Below are positions 24,147 to 33,677 of a stretch of DNA of 64,000 nt, piece by piece (position 1 is the stretch's first letter; the number at the start of each line of letters is the position of its first letter). The DNA is from JANNPJ01 sp965200525. Its GTDB lineage: Bacteria; Actinomycetota; Actinomycetes; Actinomycetales; Kineosporiaceae. A program made the position numbers and the translations under genes. The stretch covers positions 3,224,001 through 3,288,000 of the forward strand of contig OZ241368.1 of NCBI GenBank assembly GCA_965200525.1. Reading direction: 5' to 3'. Under the pieces are notes generated by a model. That model was not told the origin of the DNA. It made no database searches and saw only the letters and a list, made by a program, of their open reading frames with translations.

Positions 24147-25520
24147 ATGGCGCCGGTTCGGGTCATGAAACGGGTCTGGGCGCAGAACGTCATCGTCGAC
24201 GAGGCGGTGCTGCGCGGTCGGCTCGACGTCCTGGCCGCCCGTCGGGTGAGCGCACCGAACGCCGAGGCCGACGCGGTCGAGGACACGGTCCGCACCCTGC
24301 TGGACAAGGCTCACAACGCGGCGTTCCGGATCGATCCGAGGCCTGGGCTGCTGTCGAACTGGTGGCACGGAACGCTGATCGAGGCCTCGTACCAGAACAT
24401 GCACGCGGCCAAGGCGGAGATCGTCCAGCTCTACAACGTCGCCGAACTGCGGTCCGAGATCCCGGAGGCGGTGGCCCGGGTCGAGGGCGCGCTCAACCGC
24501 AACGACCCCCGGCTGGCCGAGGCCCACCGGCTGATAACGCAGAGCGCGAACCCGGACCCGATCGCCCTGCGCAAGGTGATCGAGATCGGGTACGCCGGAT
24601 CGGATCAAACCCATTCCCGGGTGCGCAGTTTCCGCAACGTGATCATCGTGGCCGCGCTGCTGCTGGCCGCCTTCCTGGCCGCCTTCGTGGCTTACGTCTC
24701 CACCAACCCGAACGTCGTGCCACTCTGCTTCCGGCCGGACGGCGTCACCGGGACCGTGCTCTGCCCCACCTCGCTGGCGGCGGCCGGGCACGGTGGGCCC
24801 AGTGGCAACGACGTGCTGGCCGTGACCCTGCTGGGACTGATGGGAGGCGCCCTGGCCGCAGCCATCTCGATCCGGAACGGGCGCGGCACCTCGACGCCCT
24901 ACGATGTGCCGGTCGTGCTGGCTCTGCTCAAGGTGCCGGCCGGCGGCCTGACCGCGATCGCGGCCCTGATCGCCATTCGCGGCAACTTCATCCCGGGTCT
25001 GAGTTCTCTCGACAACCAGGAGCAGATCCTCGCCTACGCGCTGATTTTCGGCTATGCCCAGCAACTGCTGACCCGGCTGATCGACAAGCAGGGCGAGTCG
25101 GTGCTGTCGAGCGTGCCGAGCAAGGACGCGCAGTCCGAGCAGCCGAACGCGGTGGTGGTCGGGCCGGCCCCGGTCTCGCCGGTGGAGCCGCCCGCGGCCG
25201 TGCCCTCGGCCACCCCGGTGGCGCCGGCGGGGCCCGTGGTTGACGACGCCCCGGATGCCGACGTCCCGGACGCCGACATCCCGGATACCGACGCCCCGGA
25301 TACCGACGCCCCGGATGCCGACGTCCCGGATGCGGATGCCGACGACAGCGACGTACCGGACGACGAGGCTCGCGACGTCCCCGGGGATGTGCTGGACGAC
25401 AGCGGCACGCTCGAGGACCTGCCGGAGAACGAGCCCGACGAGCACGGCCCGGTAGAACCGACGGAACCGGGCCCCGAAGCCGCCGGCCCCGAAAACCCTG
25501 GAACGAAGGGCAGACCCTGA
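24147..25520 (+). CDS. Membrane protein of unknown function with Asp/Pro-rich tail
   Basis: From ATG 24147 the protein has 457 residues. A helical cytoplasmic domain (1-160, with LSNWWHGTLIEASYQNMHAAK) is followed by about four hydrophobic segments (165-186, 221-243, 255-277, 294-312) that include TPYDVPVVLALLKVP, GNFIPGLSSLDNQ and ILAYALIFGYAQQLLTRLIDKQ. I have an impression of a family widespread in actinobacteria but without a named function. Residues ~365-457 are an acidic repeat tail (DAPDADVPDADIPDTD...). Its stop overlaps the next start (ATGA), so it is coupled to the CHAP protein. Confidence 0.82.
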   Translation: MAPVRVMKRVWAQNVIVDEAVLRGRLDVLAARRVSAPNAEADAVEDTVRTLLDKAHNAAFRIDPRPGLLSNWWHGTLIEASYQNMHAAKAEIVQLYNVAELRSEIPEAVARVEGALNRNDPRLAEAHRLITQSANPDPIALRKVIEIGYAGSDQTHSRVRSFRNVIIVAALLLAAFLAAFVAYVSTNPNVVPLCFRPDGVTGTVLCPTSLAAAGHGGPSGNDVLAVTLLGLMGGALAAAISIRNGRGTSTPYDVPVVLALLKVPAGGLTAIAALIAIRGNFIPGLSSLDNQEQILAYALIFGYAQQLLTRLIDKQGESVLSSVPSKDAQSEQPNAVVVGPAPVSPVEPPAAVPSATPVAPAGPVVDDAPDADVPDADIPDTDAPDTDAPDADVPDADADDSDVPDDEARDVPGDVLDDSGTLEDLPENEPDEHGPVEPTEPGPEAAGPENPGTKGRP

Positions 25521-26485
25521 TGAGCTCGGACGCCGTCATCAGGCACCTGCTCGCGGTCGAGCGAGGTGAACTCGGAACCGCGGAAAGCCCGCACGGCAGC
25601 AACAAGGTCAAGTACAACACCGCGTTCTACGGCCGCCCGGTACACAACACCGGAGGGCTGAACTACGCTTGGTGCGTCACTTTTCAGTGGTGGTGCTTCC
25701 AGCGGGCCGGCATCTCGACGGCCGTCTTCCCCAAGACGGCCAACGTCTTCGCGGTCCGCGACTGGTACAAGAAGCGGAACCGGTTCGACCACCACCCCCG
25801 GGTCGGCTCGCTGGTGATCTTCAGTTTCAGCCACATCGGGCTGGTCGAGAAGGTGCTCTCGGGTGGCCGGGTGCAGACCGTCGAGGGCAACACCGACCTG
25901 GCCGGCGGCCGTACCGGTGGCAAGGTGATGCGCAAGATCCGCTCCCGCGGGATCCTCGGCTACTGCCACCCGGACTACGCCGCGGTGAAGCCGGTGGTCC
26001 ACCAGCCCGACCCGAAGCCGGTCAAGCCGCCGGCCAGGCCTCCGGTGCCGGCCGGCCCGGCCCACACCGCGGTCGAGGCTCACGACGTGATCGTCCCGGC
26101 CGGGGAGTTCGTCCGGGTCCCGTTCGACACGGCCGTCGCCGACACGGCCCGGTTCTGGACCCCGCCGAAGGACGGCGCCGGTGGCTTCAGCCTGGCCACC
26201 GGGCCCGGCCTGTTCATTGGCGACGTCAGCCTGCAGGCCCCGGCCCAGGCCGAAGGGGCGACCCTGGCCTACCGGCTGATCCAGGCCGACCAGGCCCCGG
26301 CCGGGAGCACGAGCCGGTCCTACCCGGAGGCGACGTTCCAGGTCGGGGCCACGCCGGCGGCGGATCACCGCTGCACGACGTCCCAGCTGGACCCCGGTGG
26401 CCACCTGATGCTCGAGGTCTACTGCACCGAGACGGTTACGCTGCCCCTGGTCCGGGTCGAGGTGGTCATGCTGTCCCGCTCCTGA
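25520..26485 (+). CDS. CHAP-domain amidase/peptidase without signal peptide
   Basis: The 321-residue protein begins directly with a CHAP fold: Cys52 in NYAWCVTFQWWCF, His105 in FSFSHIGLVE, and Glu122/Asn124 in TVEGNTD, the complete CHAP catalytic set for cleaving peptidoglycan peptide bonds. After a Pro/Lys linker (~155-180) comes a ~140-residue beta-rich C-terminal domain with no recognised family. There is no signal peptide, so export would need holin-like or non-classical release, as for phage endolysins. Coupling to the upstream membrane protein (ATGA overlap) suggests they act together. Confidence 0.88.
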   Translation: MSSDAVIRHLLAVERGELGTAESPHGSNKVKYNTAFYGRPVHNTGGLNYAWCVTFQWWCFQRAGISTAVFPKTANVFAVRDWYKKRNRFDHHPRVGSLVIFSFSHIGLVEKVLSGGRVQTVEGNTDLAGGRTGGKVMRKIRSRGILGYCHPDYAAVKPVVHQPDPKPVKPPARPPVPAGPAHTAVEAHDVIVPAGEFVRVPFDTAVADTARFWTPPKDGAGGFSLATGPGLFIGDVSLQAPAQAEGATLAYRLIQADQAPAGSTSRSYPEATFQVGATPAADHRCTTSQLDPGGHLMLEVYCTETVTLPLVRVEVVMLSRS

Positions 26486-26539
26486 CCGGGCCGGCTGCCG
26501 TCGCCGGCTCCCTTTTCCGGACGACGGGAGCACCGCCCG

Positions 26540-28894
26540 ATGCACCCTGTGCAGTGGCTCGCCCAGCACGACCGCAACTATGCCGCCCTGCGCCGGGCCG
26601 GGCGCACGGCCATCGTGATGCCGGCCCTGTTCGCCCTCGGCGACAAGGTGATCGGCAACGGCGACGTGGCCACCTTCGCCGCCTTCGGTTCGTTCGCCCT
26701 GCTGCTCCTGGTCGACTTCGGCGGGTCGATCCGGGACCGGGTGCAGGCCCAGGCCACGCTCGCCCTCACCGGGGCGGTGTTCGTCGGCCTGGGCACGCTC
26801 GCCTCCCGCCAGGTCTGGCTGGCCGCGACCGCGATGGCGGTGGTCGGTTTCGCGGTGATCTTCGCCGGTGTGGTCAGCTCGACCCTGGCCGGCGCGACGA
26901 CGTCGTTGCTGCTGGCCTTCATCCTGCCGGTGTCGCTGCCGGGGCCGGTCTCGGCCGTGCCGGACCGGCTGGCCGGCTGGGCGATGGCCTCGGTGGCCTC
27001 GGTGATCGCGGTCGCGGTGCTCTGGCCGGCCCCGGTCCGCGATCCACTGCGCTCGGCCGCGGTCACCGCCTGCCGGGCCCTGGCCACCCGGCTCCGGTCC
27101 GAGATCGCGTACCTGCTCAGCGGCCACAGCGCCGAGTTCGCCGCCGACCATGAGCGGGCGATCGAGCAGTCGGACGCCGCTCTGGCCGGACTGCACGGCG
27201 TCTTCCTGGCCACGCCCTACCGGCCCACCGGCCTGAGCACGACCGGCCGGACCGTCGTCCGGCTGGTCGACGAGCTGAACTGGCTGAACGCGATCATCGC
27301 CCAGTCCGCGCAACTGCCCGGGCCGCACGAGATCAACCAGACCGTGTACGACGTGAAGCTCGCTGCCTGCGCCCTGCTCGAACGGGGCGCCGACCTGCTC
27401 GAGGCCACTGGCGGCGCGGTCGAGCCGGTGCACCTGGCCCTGATCGACCTGCGGCAGGCGCTCGACCGGATGGAGCAGGACGCGACCAGCAACCTGCCCG
27501 TGCGGCGAGCCCCGGGCCCGGCCGAGCAGCCGGGGCGGAACGAGCAGCCGGCCGACGAGTTCCTCAGCGCTCTCGATCCCAGCTTCCGGGCCCAGGAGCT
27601 GAGCTTCGCCGTCTCACTGATCGCCCGCAACATCGACCTGGCCGCCGCGGCCGAGCGCCGCAGCTGGCTGGAACGGCTGCTCGGTCGCCGGCCCGAGGGC
27701 CTGTCCGGAACCCTGTCCGCCGCGCAGGAGCGGGCCACCGCCCACGTGGAGCGGCACTCGGTCTGGTTGCACAACAGCGTGCGCGGGGCCGTCGGGCTGG
27801 GCCTGGCCGTGCTGGTGGCCGGCGAGACCGGGGTCCAGCACTCGTTCTGGGTGGTGCTCGGCACCCTGTCGGTGCTGCGCTCGAACGCGCTCAACACCGG
27901 TCAGAACGCGCTCCGGGGGCTGCTCGGCACGGTGGCCGGGTTCGTCATCGGGGCCGTGCTGCTGCAGCTGATCGGCACCCAGACGGCGGTGCTCTGGATC
28001 CTGCTGCCGGTGGCGATCCTGGTGGCCGGTGTGGCCCCGGCCGCGATCTCGTTCGCGGCCGGGCAGGCCGCGTTCACCCTGACCCTGGTCATCCTGTTCA
28101 ACATCATCCAGCCGGCGGGCTGGCGGATCGGGCTGCTCCGGGTCGAGGACATCGCGATCGGCTGCGCGGTCAGCCTGGTGGTCGGCCTGCTGTTCTGGCC
28201 CCGGGGGGCCCGGGCGGCGTTGCGCCAGGCCCTGGCCGAGGCCTACACCGACAGCGCCGACTACCTGGCCGGGGCGGTCGACTTCGGCGTCTCGCGCTGC
28301 GACCCGACCAAGGCCACCCCGACCACCACCAGCGCCGCCGCGGCGCGGGCGGCCGCGTCGTCGCGCCGGCTGGACGACGCCTTCCGGGGCTATCTGGCCG
28401 AGCGCGGGGCCAAGCCGGTTCCGCTGGCCCAGGTCACCAGCCTGGTCACCGGGGTGGCCGGGATCCGGCTGGCCGCCGACGCGGTGATGGACCTGTGGCA
28501 ACGCGACGACGGCACCGCGGTGGGCGACCGGGCCGCCGCCCAGCGCGAGCTGCTGGCTGGCAGCCGGGCGGTCACCACCTGGTACGGCGACCTGGCCGGC
28601 AGCCTGATCGGCGACCGCGAGCTCGACCTGCCGCTGGCTCACGACAAGGTCGCCGACGGCCGGCTGGTCGAAGCGGTCCGGCACGACCTGCGGGGCGACG
28701 ACGGCAGCGCCACCGCCACTGCGGTCCGGATGATCTGGACCGGCGACCACCTGGACGCGGTCCGCCGGTTGCAGTCGAGCGTCTACGACCCGGCCAAGGC
28801 GGCGGCCACCGCCCAGGCGCTCGGCGCCCTGGAGCCGTTCAGCGCGATGGGTCCGGTCGACACGGTGGTGCGGGCGGTGCACCTCAGCCGCTGA
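26540..28894 (+). CDS. FUSC-family membrane protein (aromatic acid exporter-like)
   Basis: The 784-residue protein has two blocks of about six membrane helices (~20-165 and ~415-560), each followed by a long soluble helical domain, the layout of FUSC/YccS/AaeB proteins. GAVGLGLAVLVAGETGVQHSFWVVLGTLSVLRSNAL and GTVAGFVIGAVLLQ lie in the second block. Members export aromatic or other organic acids, but substrates are mostly untested. GGGAG upstream supports ATG 26540. It lies 54 bases after the CHAP gene and 33 before the GH32-like gene, on the same strand. Confidence 0.87.
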   Translation: MHPVQWLAQHDRNYAALRRAGRTAIVMPALFALGDKVIGNGDVATFAAFGSFALLLLVDFGGSIRDRVQAQATLALTGAVFVGLGTLASRQVWLAATAMAVVGFAVIFAGVVSSTLAGATTSLLLAFILPVSLPGPVSAVPDRLAGWAMASVASVIAVAVLWPAPVRDPLRSAAVTACRALATRLRSEIAYLLSGHSAEFAADHERAIEQSDAALAGLHGVFLATPYRPTGLSTTGRTVVRLVDELNWLNAIIAQSAQLPGPHEINQTVYDVKLAACALLERGADLLEATGGAVEPVHLALIDLRQALDRMEQDATSNLPVRRAPGPAEQPGRNEQPADEFLSALDPSFRAQELSFAVSLIARNIDLAAAAERRSWLERLLGRRPEGLSGTLSAAQERATAHVERHSVWLHNSVRGAVGLGLAVLVAGETGVQHSFWVVLGTLSVLRSNALNTGQNALRGLLGTVAGFVIGAVLLQLIGTQTAVLWILLPVAILVAGVAPAAISFAAGQAAFTLTLVILFNIIQPAGWRIGLLRVEDIAIGCAVSLVVGLLFWPRGARAALRQALAEAYTDSADYLAGAVDFGVSRCDPTKATPTTTSAAAARAAASSRRLDDAFRGYLAERGAKPVPLAQVTSLVTGVAGIRLAADAVMDLWQRDDGTAVGDRAAAQRELLAGSRAVTTWYGDLAGSLIGDRELDLPLAHDKVADGRLVEAVRHDLRGDDGSATATAVRMIWTGDHLDAVRRLQSSVYDPAKAAATAQALGALEPFSAMGPVDTVVRAVHLSR

Positions 28895-28927
28895 GGCCGG
28901 ACCGGTCGAACGAATGAAGGGGGACCG

Positions 28928-29941
28928 ATGCTGACCCTGCCCGACGCCTGGACCTGGGACTTCTGGATCGCCGACACCGGCGACGAGTTCCACGTCTTCT
29001 ACCTGCGCGCCTCCCGGGCGCTGCTCGACCCCGAACGGCGGCACCGCCGGGCCAACGTCGGGCACGCCGTCTCGACCGACCTGCGCTCCTGGACCGTGCT
29101 GCCGGACGCCCTGACCCAGCCGGACCCGCCCGCCTTCGACGACCTGGCTACCTGGACCGGCTCGGTTCTGCGGGAGCCGGACGGGCGCTGGCGGATCTTC
29201 TACACCGGCCTCAGCCAGGCCGATCAGGGCGCGGTCCAGCGGATCAGCAGCGCCGTCTCCGACGACCTGATCAGCTGGCGCCCGGACGGCGCGCCGGTGC
29301 TGGAGGCCGACGGGCGCTGGTACGAGAAGTGGGGGGACGCCGACCGCCCGGCCGGCGAGGACTGGGAGGCCTGGCGCGACCCGTGGGTGTACCCCGACCC
29401 GGACGGCGACGGCTGGCACATGCTGATCACCGGCCGGGCCCGGGCCGGAGCCACCGACGAGCGCGGGGTGGTCGGCCACGCGCGGTCGGCCGACCTGCGG
29501 CAGTGGCGGGTCGAACCGCCATTGAGCCGCCCCGACGCGGGGTTCGGCCAGCTCGAGGTGCTCCAGGTCGAACTGGTCGACGGGCAGGCGGTGCTGCTGT
29601 TCTCCTGCCTGGCCCCGGAGATGTCCGCCGCCCGGCGGGCGAGCGGTGAGCGCAGTGGGCGCGGTGAGCGGGGCGGGGTCTGGTCGGTGCCGGCCACCGC
29701 GCTGACCGGCCCGTTCGACATCGGCCGGGCCACCGCGCTGACCGGCCCGGAGCTCTACAGCGGCCGGCTGGTGCGGGACCGTTCCGGGCGCTGGGTGCTG
29801 CTGGCGTTCGTCAACCGGGACGGCGACGGCGCGTTCGTGGGCGGGTTGAGCGACCCGATGCCGGTCGGCTGGGTCGCGGACGGCAGCGGGGGGCGAGTCT
29901 TGCGCGTTCTCCAGGCGGGTGTTCCGGGCCGGGTGCGCTAG
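28928..29941 (+). CDS. GH32/GH68-like five-bladed propeller glycoside hydrolase
   Basis: The 337-residue intracellular protein has the furanosidase superfamily motifs: WDFWIAD with the nucleophile Asp near the N-terminus, ATWTGSVLR, the RDP-type motif AWRDPWVYPDP holding the stabilising Asp, and FGQLEVLQVE with the acid/base Glu. No signal peptide or C-terminal beta-sandwich is present. AAGGGGG precedes ATG 28928. It lies upstream of a sugar ABC importer, so it may process the imported oligosaccharide; fructosides are the default guess. Its TAG stop shares CTAG with the TAG stop of the convergent small gene. Confidence 0.85.
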   Translation: MLTLPDAWTWDFWIADTGDEFHVFYLRASRALLDPERRHRRANVGHAVSTDLRSWTVLPDALTQPDPPAFDDLATWTGSVLREPDGRWRIFYTGLSQADQGAVQRISSAVSDDLISWRPDGAPVLEADGRWYEKWGDADRPAGEDWEAWRDPWVYPDPDGDGWHMLITGRARAGATDERGVVGHARSADLRQWRVEPPLSRPDAGFGQLEVLQVELVDGQAVLLFSCLAPEMSAARRASGERSGRGERGGVWSVPATALTGPFDIGRATALTGPELYSGRLVRDRSGRWVLLAFVNRDGDGAFVGGLSDPMPVGWVADGSGGRVLRVLQAGVPGRVR

Positions 29942-30135
29942 GCGGCCGTGCTGATGCCGTGCTGCAGGCGCTTGTGGATGGAGCGCAGATAGCCGGCCTC
30001 GGCCGCCGGGAACGGGCCCCCGACCAGGTCGCAGACATCGCACGTCATCAGCACGGACGCCGCGATTTGGCTGTCTGGCAAGGAGTTTTCGGACTGCAAG
30101 GTGGGGACGGCGCTCAAGGCGGACTGAGTGTTCAT
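29938..30135 (-). CDS. Small protein of unknown function with CxxC motif
   Basis: Sixty-five residues from ATG 30135, seven bases after GGGAG. It has TCDVCDLVGGPFPAAEAGYL followed by a short helical HKRLQHG, so one Cys-x2-Cys pair and nearby His could bind zinc. The strong ribosome site and codon pattern argue that it is real, but I know no family. It converges on the GH32-like gene and diverges from the ABC operon. Confidence 0.55.
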   Translation of the reverse strand: MNTQSALSAVPTLQSENSLPDSQIAASVLMTCDVCDLVGGPFPAAEAGYLRSIHKRLQHGISTAA

Positions 30136-30292
30136 GGCGAACTCCCGAAGCCGGTTCTGATCTCTGTAAGCAGACGATAAGTCCGCTTCGGCCATCGTGA
30201 CAGTCGATCTTGACACCGATTCGTGCCGGGACCGAGCGCAATGTATTCGTAACAAGCCGTTGACAAGGTCCGCATTGGAGGAGAAAGCTTCA

Positions 30293-30306
30293 CTAATTCG
30301 AGTTAG
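30293..30306 (+). promoter_or_regulatory. LacI-type operator candidate before the sugar ABC operon
   Basis: CTAATTCGAGTTAG is a 14-base palindrome with one G-T mismatch and a central CG, the shape of LacI/GalR operators. It lies 86 bases before the binding-protein gene. A TTGACA at 30260-30265 could be a -35 element just upstream, though the matching -10 is poor. The two LacI genes in this operon are the natural regulators. Confidence 0.45.
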
Positions 30307-30391
30307 GACTCGTATGGCGGTTGGTTCCTCGATGGCGAGCGACCCGGTCGAGGGGCTACTCAGTCATGCCTGCGGCGAGTAGGAGTCCCAG

Positions 30392-31714
30392 ATGCGACGA
30401 GGTCCCGCCTTCGTAAAAGGGGTTGCAGCCGTTGGAGCTGCCGCGTTGCTGACCTCCGGATGCCTGGTCCAGTCGGGCGGCATCGCCGGTGGTGGCAACA
30501 GCAACACCAGCAAGACAATTGAGATCATGCTCGGGTTCACCGGCGATCAGTTCGAGGCGTTCCGGGCGACGGTCGAGCCCTACGCCAAGTCCCAGGGAAT
30601 CAAGATCAAGTGGGCGCCGACGAGCAACTTCAACCAGCTGATCAACACCCGGATCCAGGGCCGCAACCTGCCCGACATCGCGATGTTCCCGCAGCCCGGG
30701 GTGCTCAAGGATCTGGCCGCCAAGAACCAGTTGGCCCCGCTCGATCCGATCTTCGACATGCCGACCCTCAAGTCGAGCATGACCGCCGGCACCCTGGACG
30801 CCGGCACCGTGAACGGCAAGCTCTACGGCCTGCTGGTCAGCATGAATGTGAAAAGCCTGGTGTACTACCCCAAGCCGGCCTTCACCGATGCGGGCTACAC
30901 GATTCCGAAGTCGATCCCCGAGCTGCTGGCCCTGACCGACAAGATCCGGGCCAGCGGGACGTCGCCCTGGTGCCTGGGTATCGAGTCCGGAGCGGCCACC
31001 GGCTGGCCGGCCACCGACTGGTTCGAGGATCTGATCCTGCACCAGCAGGGTGTCACGAAGTACAACCAGTGGGTCTCGCATCAGATCAAGTTCGCGTCGC
31101 CCGAGGTGAAGCAGGCCGCGGCCACCTTCTCCCAGATCGCGTTCACCGAGGGTGACGTCGTGGGGGGTCGAAAGTCGATCGCCAGCAACAATTACAACAC
31201 CGCCGCCAATCCCATGTTCAAGACTCCGCCCGGCTGCTTCATGTACAAGCAGGGCAATTTCGTGGCCGCTCCCGGTGGTTTTCCGGACAGCGTGATCAAG
31301 GACATCGACAACAAGGTCGGGGTGTTCGGATTTCCGCCGGCCACCGCCGGAGGCGACGACCCGGTGCTCGGCGGTGGCGACATGGCCGCCCTGTTCAGCC
31401 CGAACAACAACGCGGCCAAGAGCATCCTGCGCTACATGAGCACCAAGGACTTCGGCGCCTCGGACGCCAAGCTCGGCAACTACATCTCGCCGCACAAGGA
31501 CTTCGATCAGAGCAACTATCCCAACAACGTGGTCCGGGATGCGGCGAACGTCGCGTACAAGGCCACCGCGTTCGCCTTCGACGGGTCGGACCAGATGCCC
31601 GGCGTCGTCGGATCGGGCTCGTTCTGGAAGGACATGACCGCCTGGATCAGCGGCCAGCAGTCCGAGGACGACGCTCTCAAGCGGATCGACACGAGCTGGC
31701 CGACCGGCTCCTGA
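30392..31714 (+). CDS. Sugar ABC transporter substrate-binding lipoprotein
   Basis: The 440-residue extracellular solute-binding protein (family 1) has a lipobox LLTSGC with Cys24, then IEIMLGFTGDQFEAFRATVEPYAKSQGIKI and a hinge-rich two-lobe sequence (NGKLYGLLVSMNVKSLVYY, SPWCLGIESGAATGWPATDW). It resembles AglE-type alpha-glucoside binding proteins. TAGGAG precedes ATG 30392. It starts a five-gene run: binding protein, two permeases, LacI and a small membrane protein. No ATPase gene is present, which is usual in actinobacteria, where a shared MsiK-type ATPase energises many importers. Confidence 0.93.
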   Translation: MRRGPAFVKGVAAVGAAALLTSGCLVQSGGIAGGGNSNTSKTIEIMLGFTGDQFEAFRATVEPYAKSQGIKIKWAPTSNFNQLINTRIQGRNLPDIAMFPQPGVLKDLAAKNQLAPLDPIFDMPTLKSSMTAGTLDAGTVNGKLYGLLVSMNVKSLVYYPKPAFTDAGYTIPKSIPELLALTDKIRASGTSPWCLGIESGAATGWPATDWFEDLILHQQGVTKYNQWVSHQIKFASPEVKQAAATFSQIAFTEGDVVGGRKSIASNNYNTAANPMFKTPPGCFMYKQGNFVAAPGGFPDSVIKDIDNKVGVFGFPPATAGGDDPVLGGGDMAALFSPNNNAAKSILRYMSTKDFGASDAKLGNYISPHKDFDQSNYPNNVVRDAANVAYKATAFAFDGSDQMPGVVGSGSFWKDMTAWISGQQSEDDALKRIDTSWPTGS

Positions 31715-31744
31715 CCGGATCACGACGAACAAGGGAGCGGTCCA

Positions 31745-32725
31745 ATGGTCAAGCTACTCAACGCAATCCTGACGGTGTTGTGCGGTGTGGGCGCGGCCCT
31801 CATCCTCTACTGGGCGCTGAACAAGATCAGCGGCCTGCTGCCGAACAAGTGGGAGGAGCGGGTCAAGCCCTATCTCTACATCCTGCCGGCCATCGCGGCG
31901 ATCTCGCTCTATCTCATCTACCCGGCGATCCAGACCATCGAGTACAGCTTCGCCAACTCGGGCAGCACGGACTGGGTCGGCTTCAAGAACTACCGGGAGT
32001 TGCTGACCTCCAGCGACTTCCAGTCGACCCTGTTCAACACGTTGCTGTGGATCATCGTGGTGCCCGCCCTGACGATCTTCTTCGGCCTGATCATCGCCGT
32101 CCTGGCCGACCGGCTCCGGCCGCAGAGCGAGAAGATCGCCAAGACGGTGATCTTCTTACCGGTGGCGATCAGCGCGGTCGGCGCCGGAACGGTCTGGAGG
32201 TTCGTCTATGCCGCCAACCCGCCCGGTGAGAATCAGATCGGCCTGCAGAACGAGATCGTCACCAAGCTCGGGCACGACCCGGTCAACTGGCTGCAACTGT
32301 CCGACGGGCGGGCCAACAGCCTGCTGCTGATGGTCATCATGCTCTGGGCCCAGGTCGGGTTCGCCATGGTGCTGCTCTCGGCGGCGATCAAGGGCGTGCC
32401 CGGGGAGACCCTGGAGGCGGCCCGGATCGACGGCGCCAACGAGCGGCAGATCTTCACCCGGGTGGTGATCCCGCAGATCCGCCCGACCATCATCACCGTC
32501 TTCGTGACCGTCACGATCACCGTGATGAAGGTGTTCGACACGGTCTACGTGATGACCAACGGCGACTTCAACACCAACGTCGTCGGTAACCAGTTCTTCA
32601 ACGAGCTGTTCACCAACTTCAACAACGGTCATGCGGCGGCGATCGTCGTCCTGCTGATGATTGCCATCATTCCGATCATGGTCTTCCAGGTACGCCAGTT
32701 CCGGGCCGAGGAGGCTGCGCGATGA
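31745..32725 (+). CDS. Sugar ABC transporter permease, first subunit (AglF-like)
   Basis: The 326-residue MalF-type permease has an extra N-terminal helix (LLNAILTVLCGVGAALILYW) before the usual six. The cytoplasmic EAA loop reads EAARIDGANERQIFTRVVIP, which docks the ATPase. TLLWIIVVPALTIFFGLIIAVLADRL is a core helix. AGGGAGCGG precedes ATG 31745. The stop overlaps the next gene (ATGA). Confidence 0.93.
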   Translation: MVKLLNAILTVLCGVGAALILYWALNKISGLLPNKWEERVKPYLYILPAIAAISLYLIYPAIQTIEYSFANSGSTDWVGFKNYRELLTSSDFQSTLFNTLLWIIVVPALTIFFGLIIAVLADRLRPQSEKIAKTVIFLPVAISAVGAGTVWRFVYAANPPGENQIGLQNEIVTKLGHDPVNWLQLSDGRANSLLLMVIMLWAQVGFAMVLLSAAIKGVPGETLEAARIDGANERQIFTRVVIPQIRPTIITVFVTVTITVMKVFDTVYVMTNGDFNTNVVGNQFFNELFTNFNNGHAAAIVVLLMIAIIPIMVFQVRQFRAEEAAR

Positions 32726-33648
32726 CCACCACCGTTACCCCCACCCTGGTCCCGCTGCCCGACCGCCGGGGCCGGCGGTCCTGGTGGCCGAAGCGTGCCG
32801 ACGACGCCGCCGGCGGAGGTCAGGGCCAGGCCTCGCCGCTGGCCCGCGGCGTCATCGTCTTCATCTGCTTTCTCTGGATCATGCCGGTCCTGGGCATCCT
32901 GATCACGTCGTTCCGACCCAAGGACGACGCCAACAACGACGGCTGGTGGAACGTCTTCCACGAGCCCCACCTGACCTTCCAGAACTATTCCGACGCGCTG
33001 TCCAAGGCCCACCTGGGCCAGGCCTTCATCAACAGCTTCGCGATCGCCCTGCCGGCTACGTTCATTCCGATCCTGATCGCCGCCTTCGCCGCCTACGCCT
33101 TCACCTTCATGCGGTTCTGGGGCCGGGACACGCTGTTCATCCTGATCGTGAGCATGCTGGTGGTGCCCAACTACGTAGCCTTCGTGCCCCTGCTGCAGGT
33201 GTACGGGCACTTCCACCTGGTCGGCAAGTTCCCGGCCGTGTGGTTGGCGCACATCGGGTTCGGCATGTCGCTGGCGATCTACATTCTGCGCAACTACATG
33301 GCCACCCTGCCCAACGAGGTGCTGGAGTCGGCCAAGATCGACGGCGCCAGCCACTTCCAGACCTTCTGGCGGCTGATCGTGCCGATGTCGGTGCCGGCCC
33401 TGGCGGCCTTCGCCATCTTCCAGTTCATCTGGGTCTGGAACGACCTGCTGACCGCGCTGGTGTTCATCGGCCCGGGCGACAATCAGCCGATCACGGTGGC
33501 CGTCTCGCAGCTGATCGGCCAGCAGCAACAGGGCTGGCAACTGGTCACCGCCGGCGGCTTCTTCTCGATGGTCGTGCCGATCCTGGTGTTCCTGTCCCTG
33601 CAGCGGTTCTTCGTCCGGGGCCTGACCGCCGGTTCGGTTAAGGGCTGA
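32722..33648 (+). CDS. Sugar ABC transporter permease, second subunit (AglG-like)
   Basis: The 308-residue MalG-type permease has six membrane helices and the EAA loop ESAKIDGASHFQTFWRLIVP. It begins with a 40-residue cytoplasmic extension (RRGRRSWWPKRADDAAGGG). Its ATG overlaps the stop of the first permease, so the heterodimer is co-translated. A LacI gene follows 29 bases later. Confidence 0.93.
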   Translation: MTTTVTPTLVPLPDRRGRRSWWPKRADDAAGGGQGQASPLARGVIVFICFLWIMPVLGILITSFRPKDDANNDGWWNVFHEPHLTFQNYSDALSKAHLGQAFINSFAIALPATFIPILIAAFAAYAFTFMRFWGRDTLFILIVSMLVVPNYVAFVPLLQVYGHFHLVGKFPAVWLAHIGFGMSLAIYILRNYMATLPNEVLESAKIDGASHFQTFWRLIVPMSVPALAAFAIFQFIWVWNDLLTALVFIGPGDNQPITVAVSQLIGQQQQGWQLVTAGGFFSMVVPILVFLSLQRFFVRGLTAGSVKG

Positions 33649-33677
33649 GGGCGATCGATCAGGAGCGACGAGCGACG

